This document shows positions 15,384-24,620 of a stretch of 54,370 nucleotides of DNA, piece after piece. A model generated the notes under the pieces. That model worked only from the letters and a program-made list of their open reading frames with translations, made no database searches and had not been told where the DNA came from. A program made the translations under genes and the position numbers. Source of the DNA: an uncultured Verrucomicrobiota bacterium (GTDB taxonomy: Bacteria > Verrucomicrobiota > Verrucomicrobiia > Opitutales > Opitutaceae); contig CAIUGM010000024.1 in the NCBI GenBank assembly GCA_903898675.1, positions 1-54,370 on the forward strand, in the 5' to 3' direction. Every line of letters begins with the position of its first letter. The stretch's first letter is position 1.

Positions 15384-17450
15384 ATGTCCCAGCCCCGCTT
15401 CCGCCGCCCACTTTCCCTCCTTTGCTGGACCCTGGCCCTGACGCTGACTGCCGCCACCGTCCGGGCGCAACCCGTGGCCGAGCCCAAGCCCGCGCCCAGT
15501 CCCGCTGATTCCGTCGGCCCGATCACCCTGCGCGACGAGAGCATCGACCAGGTGCTGGCGCTGCTTGAGCGTTGGACGGGCAAAACCATCTTGCGTCCGC
15601 AGGCGCTGCCCGCCGCCACCATCACCCTGACCCTGAAAGGCAGCGTGACCCGCGAGGAGGCCATCCGCGCCCTCGAAACCCTGCTCACCATGAACGGCAT
15701 CGCGTTGAGCCCGCTCGATGGCAAATTCCTCAAGGTGACCGCCCTGGCCACCGCGAAGTCGGAGGCCCCGGAACTCATCACCGGCAGCACGCTCACCCTG
15801 CCGGCCAGCGGCCGGATCGTCAGCAAGGTATTCCAGCTGGAGTTCCTCCGCGTCGGCGAGTTCATGCCGCAGATCGCCGGCCTGCTCAGCCCCGGCGCCG
15901 CCAGCCCGCCCGTCGTGTTTGAGAAGGCCAACGCCGCCCTGCTGACCGATTCGCTGACCAACATCCAGCGGGTTGAGATGTTGGTCGCGCGGCTTGACCA
16001 GCCGATGCTCGCCAACCTCCAGTCCAAGTTCTACCCGCTGCACTTCGCCAAGGCCAGTGACGTGGTCACCAAGATGCACGCGGTCCTCAGCGGCCCGTTG
16101 CAGGGGCAGATCGGCACGGCCACGACCTACAACCCCGACGACCGCACCAACCAGATCATCCTCGTGGCGGATCCCCGGCAGTATCCCTTCTTCGACGAGC
16201 TCATCGCCAAGCTCGACACCAAGTCCGACCCCAACACGCGTAACGAGGTCATCCAGCTCAAACACGCGACGGCCAAGGATGTCGCCACCGTCCTGACCCT
16301 CCTGGTGAGCGGCCAGAACAATGCCTCCAAGACCGCCGGGCAGGAAAATCTCGCCCGCACGCCGCAGGGCGCCACCCCGCCACCGCCGGCCGGCCAGCCC
16401 GCCGTCACCGCCGCCACGGCCTCCGCCGTGGCCGCCAGCCTGAACGGGGCGGCGGCCGACTCCGGCGGCAACCAGTTCAGCGCCCTCCTGACCATCCTGC
16501 CGGATGACCGCAGCAATTCACTCGTCGTCTCCGGCACGGTCGACGACCTCCGGCTGATCCATGACCTGATCGACAAGATCGACGTGATCCTCGCCCAGGT
16601 GCGGATCGAGGTCATCATCGCCGAGGTCTCGCTCACCGACACCGACGCCACCGGCATTTCCGCCCTGAACCTTACCTACGGCTCGGATCCGACGACCGGC
16701 AAAAGCGGCATCATCAATTTCGACACCGGCGCCGGGCCCAACGGTATCGCCGGCTGGAACATCACCGGCGGGGTGGTCAACCCGCTCGCCTTCAAGGCCG
16801 CCCTCGGCAACACCGGCTCGAAGAGCAACGTGAAGATCCTCTCCGCGCCCACCATCGTCACCACCCACAACAAGCCGGCGGAGGTTCACGTGGGCTCGAA
16901 GCAGCCCATCATCACCGGGGTGACTTCCACGCCCAGTGCGACGACTTCCACCAGCGGCCTGACGTCCAGTTCGCAGGTTTCCTACCAGACCATCGGCATC
17001 GACCTGATCGTCACGCCGCTGATCGGCGACGACGGCAGCGTGCAGATGACGGTGGACCAGACGGTCGACGACGTGACCGGCAATGTCACGATCGATGGCA
17101 ACAGCCAGCCCATCATCGGCCATCGCCAGGCCAAGTCGTTCATCACGGTCAAGGACGGCGAACTGATCGTGCTCGGCGGCCTGCAGCGCACCAAGAAATC
17201 GGCCGACCGCACGAAGTTGGGCTTCCTCTATGAAATCCCCATTTTGAGCCACCTGCTCGGCGGCCGGACCAACACCGACGAGCGGACCGAGCTGCTGCTG
17301 TTCATCCGGCCCCACGTCCTGAAGCCGGAGGAATCCACCGTGGACACCAGGAAGCAGATCAACGACCTCTCGAATAAGGCGCAGGTTAATCAGTTCCTGG
17401 TGGACCCGACCAAGCCGGCGAAGGAAAGCCTGCTCGAGAAGATCAAGTAA
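15384..17450 (+). CDS. gspD: Type II secretion system secretin GspD
   Basis: 688 residues from ATG 15384, which places a signal peptide (LLCWTLALTLTAATVRAQ) at the front; the frame is open from TTG 15333. After a STN/N0-like domain (IDQVLALLERWTGKTI) come N1-N3 repeats, with an Ala/Pro-rich insert at about 310-350. The secretin domain follows (VRIEVIIAEVSLTD, then VGSKQPIITG, ending GDDGSVQMTVDQTV and GELIVLGGLQRTKKS). It forms the outer-membrane pore. No pilotin-binding S-domain is obvious. gspE follows after 10 bp. Confidence 0.9.
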   Translation: MSQPRFRRPLSLLCWTLALTLTAATVRAQPVAEPKPAPSPADSVGPITLRDESIDQVLALLERWTGKTILRPQALPAATITLTLKGSVTREEAIRALETLLTMNGIALSPLDGKFLKVTALATAKSEAPELITGSTLTLPASGRIVSKVFQLEFLRVGEFMPQIAGLLSPGAASPPVVFEKANAALLTDSLTNIQRVEMLVARLDQPMLANLQSKFYPLHFAKASDVVTKMHAVLSGPLQGQIGTATTYNPDDRTNQIILVADPRQYPFFDELIAKLDTKSDPNTRNEVIQLKHATAKDVATVLTLLVSGQNNASKTAGQENLARTPQGATPPPPAGQPAVTAATASAVAASLNGAAADSGGNQFSALLTILPDDRSNSLVVSGTVDDLRLIHDLIDKIDVILAQVRIEVIIAEVSLTDTDATGISALNLTYGSDPTTGKSGIINFDTGAGPNGIAGWNITGGVVNPLAFKAALGNTGSKSNVKILSAPTIVTTHNKPAEVHVGSKQPIITGVTSTPSATTSTSGLTSSSQVSYQTIGIDLIVTPLIGDDGSVQMTVDQTVDDVTGNVTIDGNSQPIIGHRQAKSFITVKDGELIVLGGLQRTKKSADRTKLGFLYEIPILSHLLGGRTNTDERTELLLFIRPHVLKPEESTVDTRKQINDLSNKAQVNQFLVDPTKPAKESLLEKIK

Positions 17451-17460
17451 GCTGCGCCCC

Positions 17461-19158
17461 ATGTCCGCGCCTGCCTCGAATTCCCTGCCGGCGCCGCTGG
17501 CGCCGCTCCTCAACGAGGAGCAGTTCCGCACCCTGGGCGAGGCCCCGCGGGCGGAACGGCTCGCGGCCTTTGCCCGTCTGAAGAACCTCGCGGAACCCGC
17601 CGCGCTCGCGGAGCTGGCGGCGGTCGCCCGCCTGCCGGTGGCCACGGAACTGAAGCCCGACCCGGGCGCGGTCACCCTGCTGCCCGCCCGCCTCGTGCAT
17701 GAATTCCAGATCATGCCGATCCAGCCGCCGGCCGGCGGTGACGCGCAGTCCCTTTGCCTCGCCTCGGTGTGGCTGCCCGATGCCGACATGGCGGACTGGA
17801 TCGCCACCTGCACCCCGCGCCCGCTCCGCTGGCACCTCGCCGCGCCCGACCGCGTGCGCCAGCTCATTGTCGAGAATTACGGCGTCGGCTCCGGCAGCCT
17901 CGACGAGTCCGATGACCTGTCGGCTCCGGCGCAGGACACCCCTGCCACCGCCACCGAGGCGGATGCCGATGCTGCCGTGGTCCGCTTTGTCACCGACGTC
18001 ATCTCGCAGGCGATCGAGGACGGTGCGACCGACATCCATTTCGAGCCGCAGGACGGCCAGCTGCGCATCCGCTACCGCGTCGACGGCCTGCTGGTCGCCG
18101 TGCCGGTGCCGGAAAACCTGCTGCGTTTCCAGGACGCCATCATCTCGCGCCTGAAGATCATGGCGCGGCTCAACATCTCGGAGCGCCGCCTGCCGCAGGA
18201 CGGCCGCATCAACTTCAAGTCGGGCGGCAACACCCTCGACATCCGCGTCTCGACCATCCCGACCATCTACGCCGAGAGCGTCAGCCTCCGTTTGCTCAAC
18301 CAGAAGAAGGAGGCCTTCACGATGGAGCGCCTCGGCATGGACGAGGGCGAACAGGCGCAGATCAACAAGATCCTCGCCTACCCGCACGGCATCATCCTCG
18401 TCACCGGGCCGACCGGTTCCGGCAAGTCGACCTCGCTGAACGCCTTCCTGCGCCAGATCAATTCCACCGACCTGCGCATCGTCACCGTCGAGGACCCGAT
18501 CGAGTATGAGGTGCCCGGCGTCAACCAGATGCAGGTGCGCCCCGAGATCGGCCTGTCGTTCGCCAGTGCGCTGCGCCACGTGCTCCGGCAGGATCCCGAT
18601 GTCATCATGGTCGGCGAAATCCGCGACCGCGAGACGGCCGACATCGCCATCCGCGCCTCGCTCACCGGTCACCTCGTGCTTTCGACGCTCCACACCAACG
18701 ACGCGCCCGGCGCCATCACGCGCCTGATCGACATGGGCATCGAGCCCTTCCTCGTCACCTCGGCCATCGAGCTGGTCGTCGCCCAGCGGCTCGTGCGCCG
18801 GCTCTGCCCGCACTGCGCCAAACCGGCGCCGGTCAACCCGCTGAAACTGCGCGACACCCTCGCGATCCTCGGGCTCGACCCCGCCGAGGCGGAGACCGTG
18901 CACGAACTTTCCTCGCCGGTCGGCTGCGACCGCTGCCGCGGCACCGGTTACCGCGGCCGCATCGGGTTGTTTGAGATCCTGAAGCCCACCGACGAGTTGC
19001 ACGACCTGATCGTGAAGCGCGAATCCAGCCGCATCCTCGACAAGTGCGCCCGCGACCAGGGCATGCGCACGCTGCAGCAATCCGGCTGGGCCAAGGTGAA
19101 GTCCGGCCTCACCACCCTCGACGAGGTGCTGCGCGTGATCACGGTCATCGACAAGTGA
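17461..19158 (+). CDS. gspE: Type II secretion ATPase GspE
   Basis: 565 residues. An N-terminal domain (about 1-150) is followed by the ATPase: GATDIHFEPQDG, Walker A GPTGSGKST at 316-324, an Asp/Walker B region (RQDPDVIMVGEIRDRETADI) and the His box (STLHTNDAPGAITRL). A zinc site is seen as CPHC and CDRC about 45 residues apart. It powers pseudopilus assembly at the inner membrane. It lies 10 bp after gspD and 59 bp before gspF. Confidence 0.95.
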   Translation: MSAPASNSLPAPLAPLLNEEQFRTLGEAPRAERLAAFARLKNLAEPAALAELAAVARLPVATELKPDPGAVTLLPARLVHEFQIMPIQPPAGGDAQSLCLASVWLPDADMADWIATCTPRPLRWHLAAPDRVRQLIVENYGVGSGSLDESDDLSAPAQDTPATATEADADAAVVRFVTDVISQAIEDGATDIHFEPQDGQLRIRYRVDGLLVAVPVPENLLRFQDAIISRLKIMARLNISERRLPQDGRINFKSGGNTLDIRVSTIPTIYAESVSLRLLNQKKEAFTMERLGMDEGEQAQINKILAYPHGIILVTGPTGSGKSTSLNAFLRQINSTDLRIVTVEDPIEYEVPGVNQMQVRPEIGLSFASALRHVLRQDPDVIMVGEIRDRETADIAIRASLTGHLVLSTLHTNDAPGAITRLIDMGIEPFLVTSAIELVVAQRLVRRLCPHCAKPAPVNPLKLRDTLAILGLDPAEAETVHELSSPVGCDRCRGTGYRGRIGLFEILKPTDELHDLIVKRESSRILDKCARDQGMRTLQQSGWAKVKSGLTTLDEVLRVITVIDK

Positions 19159-19217
19159 CGGGCCGCTCGTCTTTTCCGTGAATCGAAAATCGTGAATCGA
19201 GAATCGAAAATCCCCTG

Positions 19218-20447
19218 ATGCGCTTCGCCTACACCGCCCGCGATGCGACCGGCCAGATCGTACGGGCTTCGCTCGACGCTGCCACCCGGCGCGACGCCAT
19301 GCGTGTCCTGGCGGCGCGCGGCCTGCAGGTGGTCGACCTCGCGGAATCGGGCGCCGCCGGGAGCAGCCCGGCCAAGACCCCGGCCGGCACCGCGGTGGCG
19401 GTCAGCGCCAGCTACTCCAGCAAGGAACGCCTGCCCTTTCTTCAGGCCCTCTCGGACCTGATCATGAGCGGCATGCCGGCCGGTGAGGCTGTCCGCCTGC
19501 TGAGCACGCGGCTGAAGGAGCCGCGCCTCCGCGGCCTGTGTGTCGCCTTATGGGAGAGGCTCGGGGAAGGCCTGCCACTCTCGAAAGCCCTGGGCAGCCT
19601 GCCGGAGGTGTTCGACGCGCAGACCGTCAACCTCGTGGCCGCCGGCGAGGCCACCGGTAACCTGAAGGAAGTGCTGCTGCGGCTGATCCAGCATTTCAAC
19701 GAACAGAAGGAGCTCCGGCAGAAACTGACCGCAGCCCTCGCCTACCCGGCCTTCATCTGCCTCGTCGCGATCGGCGTCATCCTGTTTTTCATCTTTTTCC
19801 TGATGCCCCGGCTGCAGACGCTCCTGACATCACTCGGCGGCAAGCTGCCCTTCGCCACCCAGGTGCTCGTCGGCCTGTCGCATTTCCTGCTGAGCTACGG
19901 CATCCTGGTCGTGATCGCGCTGGCCCTCGGCGTCGTGTCCTTCTGGCAGTGGCGGCGCAGCGAGGCCGGGCGGACGACGATCGACGCCTGGCTGCTCAAG
20001 CTGCCTTTCGCCGGGCCCTTCGTCACCAACACCACGGTGCATAATTTCAGCCAGACCCTCGCCGTGCTGCTCGAGAACGGCGTCACCACCGCCGACGCCC
20101 TCCGCATGACCGAGCGCACCATCACACACCGGACGCTCCGGCGGGCCTTCACGGAGGCCACGGACCGTGTGCTCGAGGGCGAAACGCTGTCCCAGTCGCT
20201 GGGCCGCACCGGCTGCTTCCCCGACCTCGTGCTCGACCGCCTCGCGGTGGGTGAGAGCACGGGCAACCTCGCGCCGAGCCTGCGCGACATCGCCAAGACC
20301 TACCAGCAGGAGCTCGCGCGTCAGTTGCAGTCGTTCACCACGATTGTCTCCAGCGGCGTCCTGCTCTTCGCCTTCTCCTTCGTCGCCTTCATCGCCTACG
20401 CGATCGTGTCGGCGGTGTTTCAGGTCAGCGCGAGTTTCAAGTTCTGA
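19218..20447 (+). CDS. gspF: Type II secretion inner-membrane platform protein GspF
   Basis: 409 residues with the family start (RFAYTARDATGQIVRASLDA) and two T2SSF domains at about 70-200 and 275-395. The first contains MSGMPAGEAVRLLS and GEATGNLKEVL, the second ENGVTTADALRM and GESTGNLAPSL. Three membrane spans are visible, the last being VLLFAFSFVAFIAYAIVSAVF. It is the platform on which pseudopilins are assembled. It is last of the plus-strand gspD-E-F set. Confidence 0.93.
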   Translation: MRFAYTARDATGQIVRASLDAATRRDAMRVLAARGLQVVDLAESGAAGSSPAKTPAGTAVAVSASYSSKERLPFLQALSDLIMSGMPAGEAVRLLSTRLKEPRLRGLCVALWERLGEGLPLSKALGSLPEVFDAQTVNLVAAGEATGNLKEVLLRLIQHFNEQKELRQKLTAALAYPAFICLVAIGVILFFIFFLMPRLQTLLTSLGGKLPFATQVLVGLSHFLLSYGILVVIALALGVVSFWQWRRSEAGRTTIDAWLLKLPFAGPFVTNTTVHNFSQTLAVLLENGVTTADALRMTERTITHRTLRRAFTEATDRVLEGETLSQSLGRTGCFPDLVLDRLAVGESTGNLAPSLRDIAKTYQQELARQLQSFTTIVSSGVLLFAFSFVAFIAYAIVSAVFQVSASFKF

Positions 20448-20528
20448 GGCGAGGCGGAGGACGCTTTAAGCCAGGGGCACCGACTTGCCCGCGCGAAGGG
20501 CTTTGCCGGAACGATCCAAGCAGGGTTG

Positions 20529-20675
20529 ACCACGGATTACACGAATGGTCACGAATGAAGGCATTGAAGGTAAAAACGGAGCTGACAAAATGAGACCGTT
20601 CAATGAGCGAATGATTTTTACGGTAGCTGGAATTGTCTCTGACCTATTCGTGTTCATTCGTGCAATTCGTGGTTA
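20529..20675. repeat. Palindromic repeat family C, copy 1
   Basis: ACCACGGATTACACGAATGG at 20529 is matched by ATTCGTGCAATTCGTGGTT ending near 20674. It occupies half of the 289 bp between convergent gspF and the anti-sigma gene. A copy with different unit bases but the same design is at 35463-35609. Confidence 0.8.
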
Positions 20676-20736
20676 AACTGTATTAGTCCGGCTCCGGGGC
20701 TAATTGTTTGCCGCGGGGTCCGGCCACTTATCACCC

Positions 20737-21513
20737 TCACCGCGTCGCCGCCCGGTAGGCTTCGTCGAATTGCGCGAGCTCGCCGGCGGGAATTTCCGAG
20801 ACGGCGAGAAAGTTGAGCCCGTTTTGCGACCAGCTTTCCGTATTGTAGCCGTTGGCTCCGGCCTGGCGACCGGGCACTGCGCCGGCGGTTGCCGGCCAGA
20901 CGAAAAGATTGATGGCGTGCTGGCGGCGATGAAAGACCAGCGCGGCGGCGGGTCGTCCGTCGAGGTGCTCGAGACGGCCGCCAACCAGGGGAAATCCGGC
21001 GACGGCGAGGTCCACGACCGGCGGAGCAAAATCGATCCGGCCGGCGAACCAGGGTTTCACGGTGTGCTGATCGGTTGAGGTCACGTCGGTCAGGTGACTG
21101 GCCTGCAGTGAGCGGACATGATCGTTGACCGCTTCCTCGACCAACAGATGCGCCCGGGCCCGGGCATTGCCCCACGCAAAGCCGATCAGCAGCACGAAGG
21201 CGAGTGAGGCGGCGAGGCCGGCAATATTCCACAGTGGCCAAGCCAGCGGAGTGCGACGGGACGAAGCCGGGGCGGCTGCGGCCGGTGCGCCTTCGGCCAG
21301 GAGCGCCAACCGGATATTGCCGGCAAGCTGCGGCGGAGCCGTGAAACGAGGCAGCGAGCCTCGCAAGACCTCACGCCGCGCCCGGGCCGTTTCGGCGTAG
21401 CGGGCACATTCCGGGCAGGTGCGCAGATGCGCGGCCAGGTCGAGGTGACGGACGAGGTCCAGCTCTCCGTCGATGTCGGCATCAATCATGCCGCGGGTTT
21501 CGTTACAGTTCAT
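20737..21513 (-). CDS. Anti-sigma factor with zinc-finger (zf-HC2) domain
   Basis: 258 residues. The N-terminal domain has the zf-HC2 pattern HLRTCPEC at about 30-37, expected to bind zinc and hold the cognate sigma factor. A single membrane span lies at about 96-113 (IAGLAASLAFVLLIGFAWG). The outer C-terminal part (about 120-258) is a sensing domain with VKPWFAGRIDFAPPV, a pattern common in this type of anti-sigma factor. Its ATG overlaps the sigma stop by ATGA, so the pair is one operon. Confidence 0.88.
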   Translation of the reverse strand: MNCNETRGMIDADIDGELDLVRHLDLAAHLRTCPECARYAETARARREVLRGSLPRFTAPPQLAGNIRLALLAEGAPAAAAPASSRRTPLAWPLWNIAGLAASLAFVLLIGFAWGNARARAHLLVEEAVNDHVRSLQASHLTDVTSTDQHTVKPWFAGRIDFAPPVVDLAVAGFPLVGGRLEHLDGRPAAALVFHRRQHAINLFVWPATAGAVPGRQAGANGYNTESWSQNGLNFLAVSEIPAGELAQFDEAYRAATR

Positions 21514-22046
21514 GGTGATTCCTTTGCCGCCAGGGCGAGCAGTTCGACCTGCAGTTTGTGCCGGGCGCGGGCGAGACGCGACATGACCGTGCCCAGCGGG
21601 ATCTCCGCCACGACGGCAATCTCGCGGTAGGCGAGGCCTTCAAGTTCATGGAGCACCAGCACCTCGCGAAACTCGGCGGGCAGGCGTTCCAGGGCCGCGC
21701 GGAGCAGCTCGCCCTTGGTTTCCCGCCAGGCGAGCGCCTTCGCCTCGGCGAGATTGCCGGTCGCCCCGTGGGCGTCATCATCGAAGGCTTCCAAGGCCGG
21801 CTCGCGGCGGACCTGACGAAGGTGGGTGTAGCAGACATTCCGCACGATCGTCAGCAGCCAGGCCCGCCCATCGCCGCCGCGGAAACGGTCGAACGCCCGG
21901 TACGCGCGGAGGCAGGCCTCCTGGACCGCGTCTTCCGCGTCCTGGTCGTTGCGCAGGAGCCAGCGCGCCAGATTGTAGGCGGCATCCAGGTGAGGCAGCA
22001 TGAGGTGGTCGAAAGTCGGCGGCACGTTGGGTGCGGGGGCTTCCAT
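21510..22046 (-). CDS. ECF RNA polymerase sigma factor
   Basis: 178 residues from ATG 22046, although the frame continues upstream to 22184. Region 2 reads LDAAYNLARWLLRNDQDAEDAVQEACLRAYR-like; region 4 holds ELEGLAYREIAVVAEIPLGTVMSRLARAR. Both are classic ECF features. The anti-sigma gene overlaps its end. The divergent metallophosphoesterase, DUF2231 and cytochrome genes are possible targets (inference from position). Confidence 0.9.
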   Translation of the reverse strand: MEAPAPNVPPTFDHLMLPHLDAAYNLARWLLRNDQDAEDAVQEACLRAYRAFDRFRGGDGRAWLLTIVRNVCYTHLRQVRREPALEAFDDDAHGATGNLAEAKALAWRETKGELLRAALERLPAEFREVLVLHELEGLAYREIAVVAEIPLGTVMSRLARARHKLQVELLALAAKESP

Positions 22047-22075
22047 CCGGGTAAAGACGCCGGCCAGGGCCGTTT

Positions 22076-22123
22076 TATTCCCGCGGGCGCGGGAAAATAC
22101 ATTCTGGCGGGCAGCGGGAATAT
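22076..22123. promoter_or_regulatory. Repeated GCGGGAA-type motif in divergent promoter region
   Basis: In the space between the sigma gene and the metallophosphoesterase gene, TATTCCCGCG and CGCGGGAAAATA form a palindrome at 22076-22099. A further GCGGGAATATT follows at about 22114-22124. Three copies of the same half-site in a divergent intergenic region suggest an operator or ECF promoter elements. No matching -35/-10 pair could be assigned with confidence. Confidence 0.3.
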
Positions 22124-22203
22124 TTCGACCCGTCCCGGAGTATTCAATGGCAAAGGGCCATGGGGCCCGCACTGCCCAACCCAAACATCAGTCTCCCTCC
22201 TCC

Positions 22204-23169
22204 ATGAACGATCATATTGTCCACGACCACAATCACGACGGCGTCGACCGCCGCGGCTTCCTGCAATGCATGGCCTGGGCCGGCACCGGCGTGCTCTGGT
22301 CCCTCAGCGGCGGCGTCCTGTCGTCGCGCGCCCTGGGCCAGACCACTGATGCGGCCACCCTCGTGGCTCCGGCCGGCACGTTGAATTTCGTCCAGATCAG
22401 CGACAGCCATATCGGCTTCAGGAAACCCGCGAACACCGACGTGGCGGCGACCTTTCGGGAAACGATCGCGCGGATCAACGCCCTGCCCGCGACGCCGGAA
22501 TTTATTCTCCACACCGGCGACCTGACTCATTTGGCGGAGGCCGGTGAGTTCGATTTACTCGAACAGATGCTCAAGGACTGCCAGACCAGGCAGGTGTTCT
22601 ACGTCCCAGGCGAACACGATATCCTCAACGACAACGGCGCCCAATATCGGGACCGCTTCGGCAAGGGCACGCGGGGCCAGGGCTGGTTCAGCTTCGACCA
22701 GAAGGGCGTGCACTTCGTGGGCCTGGTTAACGTCCAGGGCATCACCGAGGGCGGACTCGGGGTGCTGGGCGGCGAACAGCTCGACTGGCTCGAGAAGGAT
22801 CTCGCTCCGCTGAAGGCGGACACGCCACTGGTGGTGTTCGCCCATGTGCCGCTCTGGATGGTTTATCCCAAATGGGGCTGGGGGACCGACGATGGCACGA
22901 AGGCCCTCGCGCTGATGAAACGCTTCGGGTCGGTCACGGTCCTCAACGGCCACATCCACCAGGCGCTGCAAAAGATCGAGGGCAACATGACCTTCCACAC
23001 GGCGCGCTCCACGGCGTTTCCCCAGCCCGAGCCGGGGACCGCGCCCAAGCCGGGCCCGATGCTCGTCGAAGCGCCGAAGCTGCGTTCTTACCTCGGACTC
23101 ACGAGTGTTTCCTACGTGGAGAACCATCCGACCCTGGCAATCGTGGACTCGACGCTGGCGACAGGCTGA
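22204..23169 (+). CDS. Exported metallophosphoesterase
   Basis: 321 residues from ATG 22204. A His-rich start (HIVHDHNHDG) precedes a Tat-like signal (DRRGFLQCMAWAGTGVLWSL). Calcineurin-like motifs follow: ISDSHIG, HTGDLTH, GEHD (in place of the usual GNHD/E), FAHVPLW and NGHIHQ. The substrate is not known; members hydrolyse phosphoesters outside the cytoplasm. It is the first of three closely spaced plus-strand genes ending in a cytochrome c. Export by Tat would fit folding with metals inside the cell. Confidence 0.85.
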   Translation: MNDHIVHDHNHDGVDRRGFLQCMAWAGTGVLWSLSGGVLSSRALGQTTDAATLVAPAGTLNFVQISDSHIGFRKPANTDVAATFRETIARINALPATPEFILHTGDLTHLAEAGEFDLLEQMLKDCQTRQVFYVPGEHDILNDNGAQYRDRFGKGTRGQGWFSFDQKGVHFVGLVNVQGITEGGLGVLGGEQLDWLEKDLAPLKADTPLVVFAHVPLWMVYPKWGWGTDDGTKALALMKRFGSVTVLNGHIHQALQKIEGNMTFHTARSTAFPQPEPGTAPKPGPMLVEAPKLRSYLGLTSVSYVENHPTLAIVDSTLATG

Positions 23170-23176
23170 ACGCGGC

Positions 23177-23599
23177 ATGGACCCCACCCTCTGGGCCAAG
23201 GCGCACGGTGCGACCGTGCACTTTCCGCTCGCGCTCTCGCTGGGCTCGGGCGCGCTCGACGCCGCGGCGTTCGCGCTCGGCGCCCGTCCGTTCGTGCGCG
23301 ACCTGCACGTCGCTGGTTACTGGATGATCCTCGGTGGCACTCTTGGCAGCCTGCCCGCCGTGGTGTCCGGACTGCTCATGACCAGGGGCGGCCTGCTCGG
23401 ACACGGCGCGCTGCGGATGCACCACCTCTTCGTCTGGCCGGCCTTCACCTTGCTGGTCGCGCTCGCCACCTGGCGGCTTTGCGTCGGCCCGCAACCCGCC
23501 CGACGGATGTTGGCCGGCTATCTGATCGCCGTCGGTGTGGTCGCCGCGCTGATGTCAGCCGCGGGCTACTGGGGCGGCGAGATGATGATTGCCCGCTGA
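23177..23599 (+). CDS. DUF2231-like four-span membrane protein
   Basis: 140 residues from ATG 23177, 7 bp after the metallophosphoesterase. Four hydrophobic segments are seen, with conserved-looking His residues: AHGATVHFPLALS at about 9-21 and RMHHLFVWPAF near 78. This layout fits DUF2231, a family of small membrane proteins often beside redox proteins and suspected to bind heme. Its stop is 1 bp before the cytochrome start. Confidence 0.7.
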   Translation: MDPTLWAKAHGATVHFPLALSLGSGALDAAAFALGARPFVRDLHVAGYWMILGGTLGSLPAVVSGLLMTRGGLLGHGALRMHHLFVWPAFTLLVALATWRLCVGPQPARRMLAGYLIAVGVVAALMSAAGYWGGEMMIAR

Positions 23600-23600
23600 C

Positions 23601-23999
23601 ATGAGCTTCCCGTTCAAACCCGCACCGCTTGGAGCCGCCTTCCTCGCGGCAGGCCTGGCCCTGGGTTCGGCTTTTGCGCTCGGCGGCATCCTGCAACGCC
23701 AGGCCGCGCGCTCCTCGCATCAGCAACCGACCATGGAACACTGGCTCGAGCCGACCACGCCAACGTCACCGGCACTGATCACCAAGGGCCGCGCACTCTT
23801 TCTCGACAGCTGCGCCCATTGCCACGGGGCGGATGCCACCGGCGACGAAGGGCCCGACCTGCACGGCGTGCAGGTCAGCGACCGTTACATCGCAAACATC
23901 ATCACCCGCGGCATCCCGCATGAGATGCCGTCCTTCGCCAAGAAGCACGGCGCGGCCGATATAACCGCGCTGACGGCGTATGTGCGATCACTGGAGTAA
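23601..23999 (+). CDS. Membrane-anchored or exported c-type cytochrome
   Basis: 132 residues from ATG 23601. A hydrophobic N-terminal segment at about 8-32 acts as signal or anchor. One heme c site is present as CAHCH at about residues 74-78, with a likely axial Met in HEMPSFAKK near 114. It is a class I single-heme cytochrome. Its place after a DUF2231 protein suggests a small electron-transfer unit. Confidence 0.85.
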   Translation: MSFPFKPAPLGAAFLAAGLALGSAFALGGILQRQAARSSHQQPTMEHWLEPTTPTSPALITKGRALFLDSCAHCHGADATGDEGPDLHGVQVSDRYIANIITRGIPHEMPSFAKKHGAADITALTAYVRSLE

Positions 24000-24038
24000 A
24001 ACCAGCAGCGGATTCAGTGTCTAATTCTGCCACCCTAA

Positions 24039-24581
24039 TTACGAGCCGCGCTCCTTGTTCTCTGTCACTTGGCTTTGTATGTAATGCAATAATTCCAATT
24101 CCTCATCAACTGTCGCCTTTACTGGCTCAAGCCCCTGAGAAAAACCAAAGGTGTGCCAGTTAAAACTGCTTTTACCGGGCACCTTAGGATCGATAGATAC
24201 AATTTCCAATCTCGTGCGGCTTGCATCGATTCCGATCAAATGGACCTGAAAATTTACATAATAATCCATGAAGCAATTTTTATCCTTATAGACCTTGGAT
24301 TTCCCCCAAAGCGGATCATGAGAGTAATAAAACACATCCATCCGATGCAAAGGATCCAGGAAAGTAGCCCCCGCCATGGGATTTGCGTCTTCAAATACGG
24401 CCGTGAGATAACCTGCTTTGAAGGTCTTTAATGCCCTAACAATAGCGTTTCTCGCGTCGTCAGGTTTGAGAGCAAGGACACAAGAAACCTGAGCCCTTGA
24501 AGGGCTTTCTGGCATTGAAGTGTTTTGTGCGTGTAAGCCACACAGGAGAGCCAATAAACAAATAACTGCGCTCGTTTTCAA
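24039..24581 (-). CDS. Exported protein of unknown function, lower GC
   Basis: 180 residues beginning at TTG 24581, which gives a clear signal peptide (KTSAVICLLALLCGLHAQ). Mature protein: DDARNAIVRALKTFKAGYLTAVFEDANP, here only partly quoted as DDARNAIVRAL, then MDVFYYSHDPLWGKSKV and SSFNWHTFGFSQGLEPVKAT. No family recognised. Base composition is visibly more AT-rich than its neighbours, a possible sign of transfer. It lies 39 bp downstream of gspM on the same strand. Confidence 0.6.
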   Translation of the reverse strand: MKTSAVICLLALLCGLHAQNTSMPESPSRAQVSCVLALKPDDARNAIVRALKTFKAGYLTAVFEDANPMAGATFLDPLHRMDVFYYSHDPLWGKSKVYKDKNCFMDYYVNFQVHLIGIDASRTRLEIVSIDPKVPGKSSFNWHTFGFSQGLEPVKATVDEELELLHYIQSQVTENKERGS

Positions 24582-24620
24582 ATTAATGAACGCGTTAATA
24601 TCCGTGGTGCTCGGTCTCTC

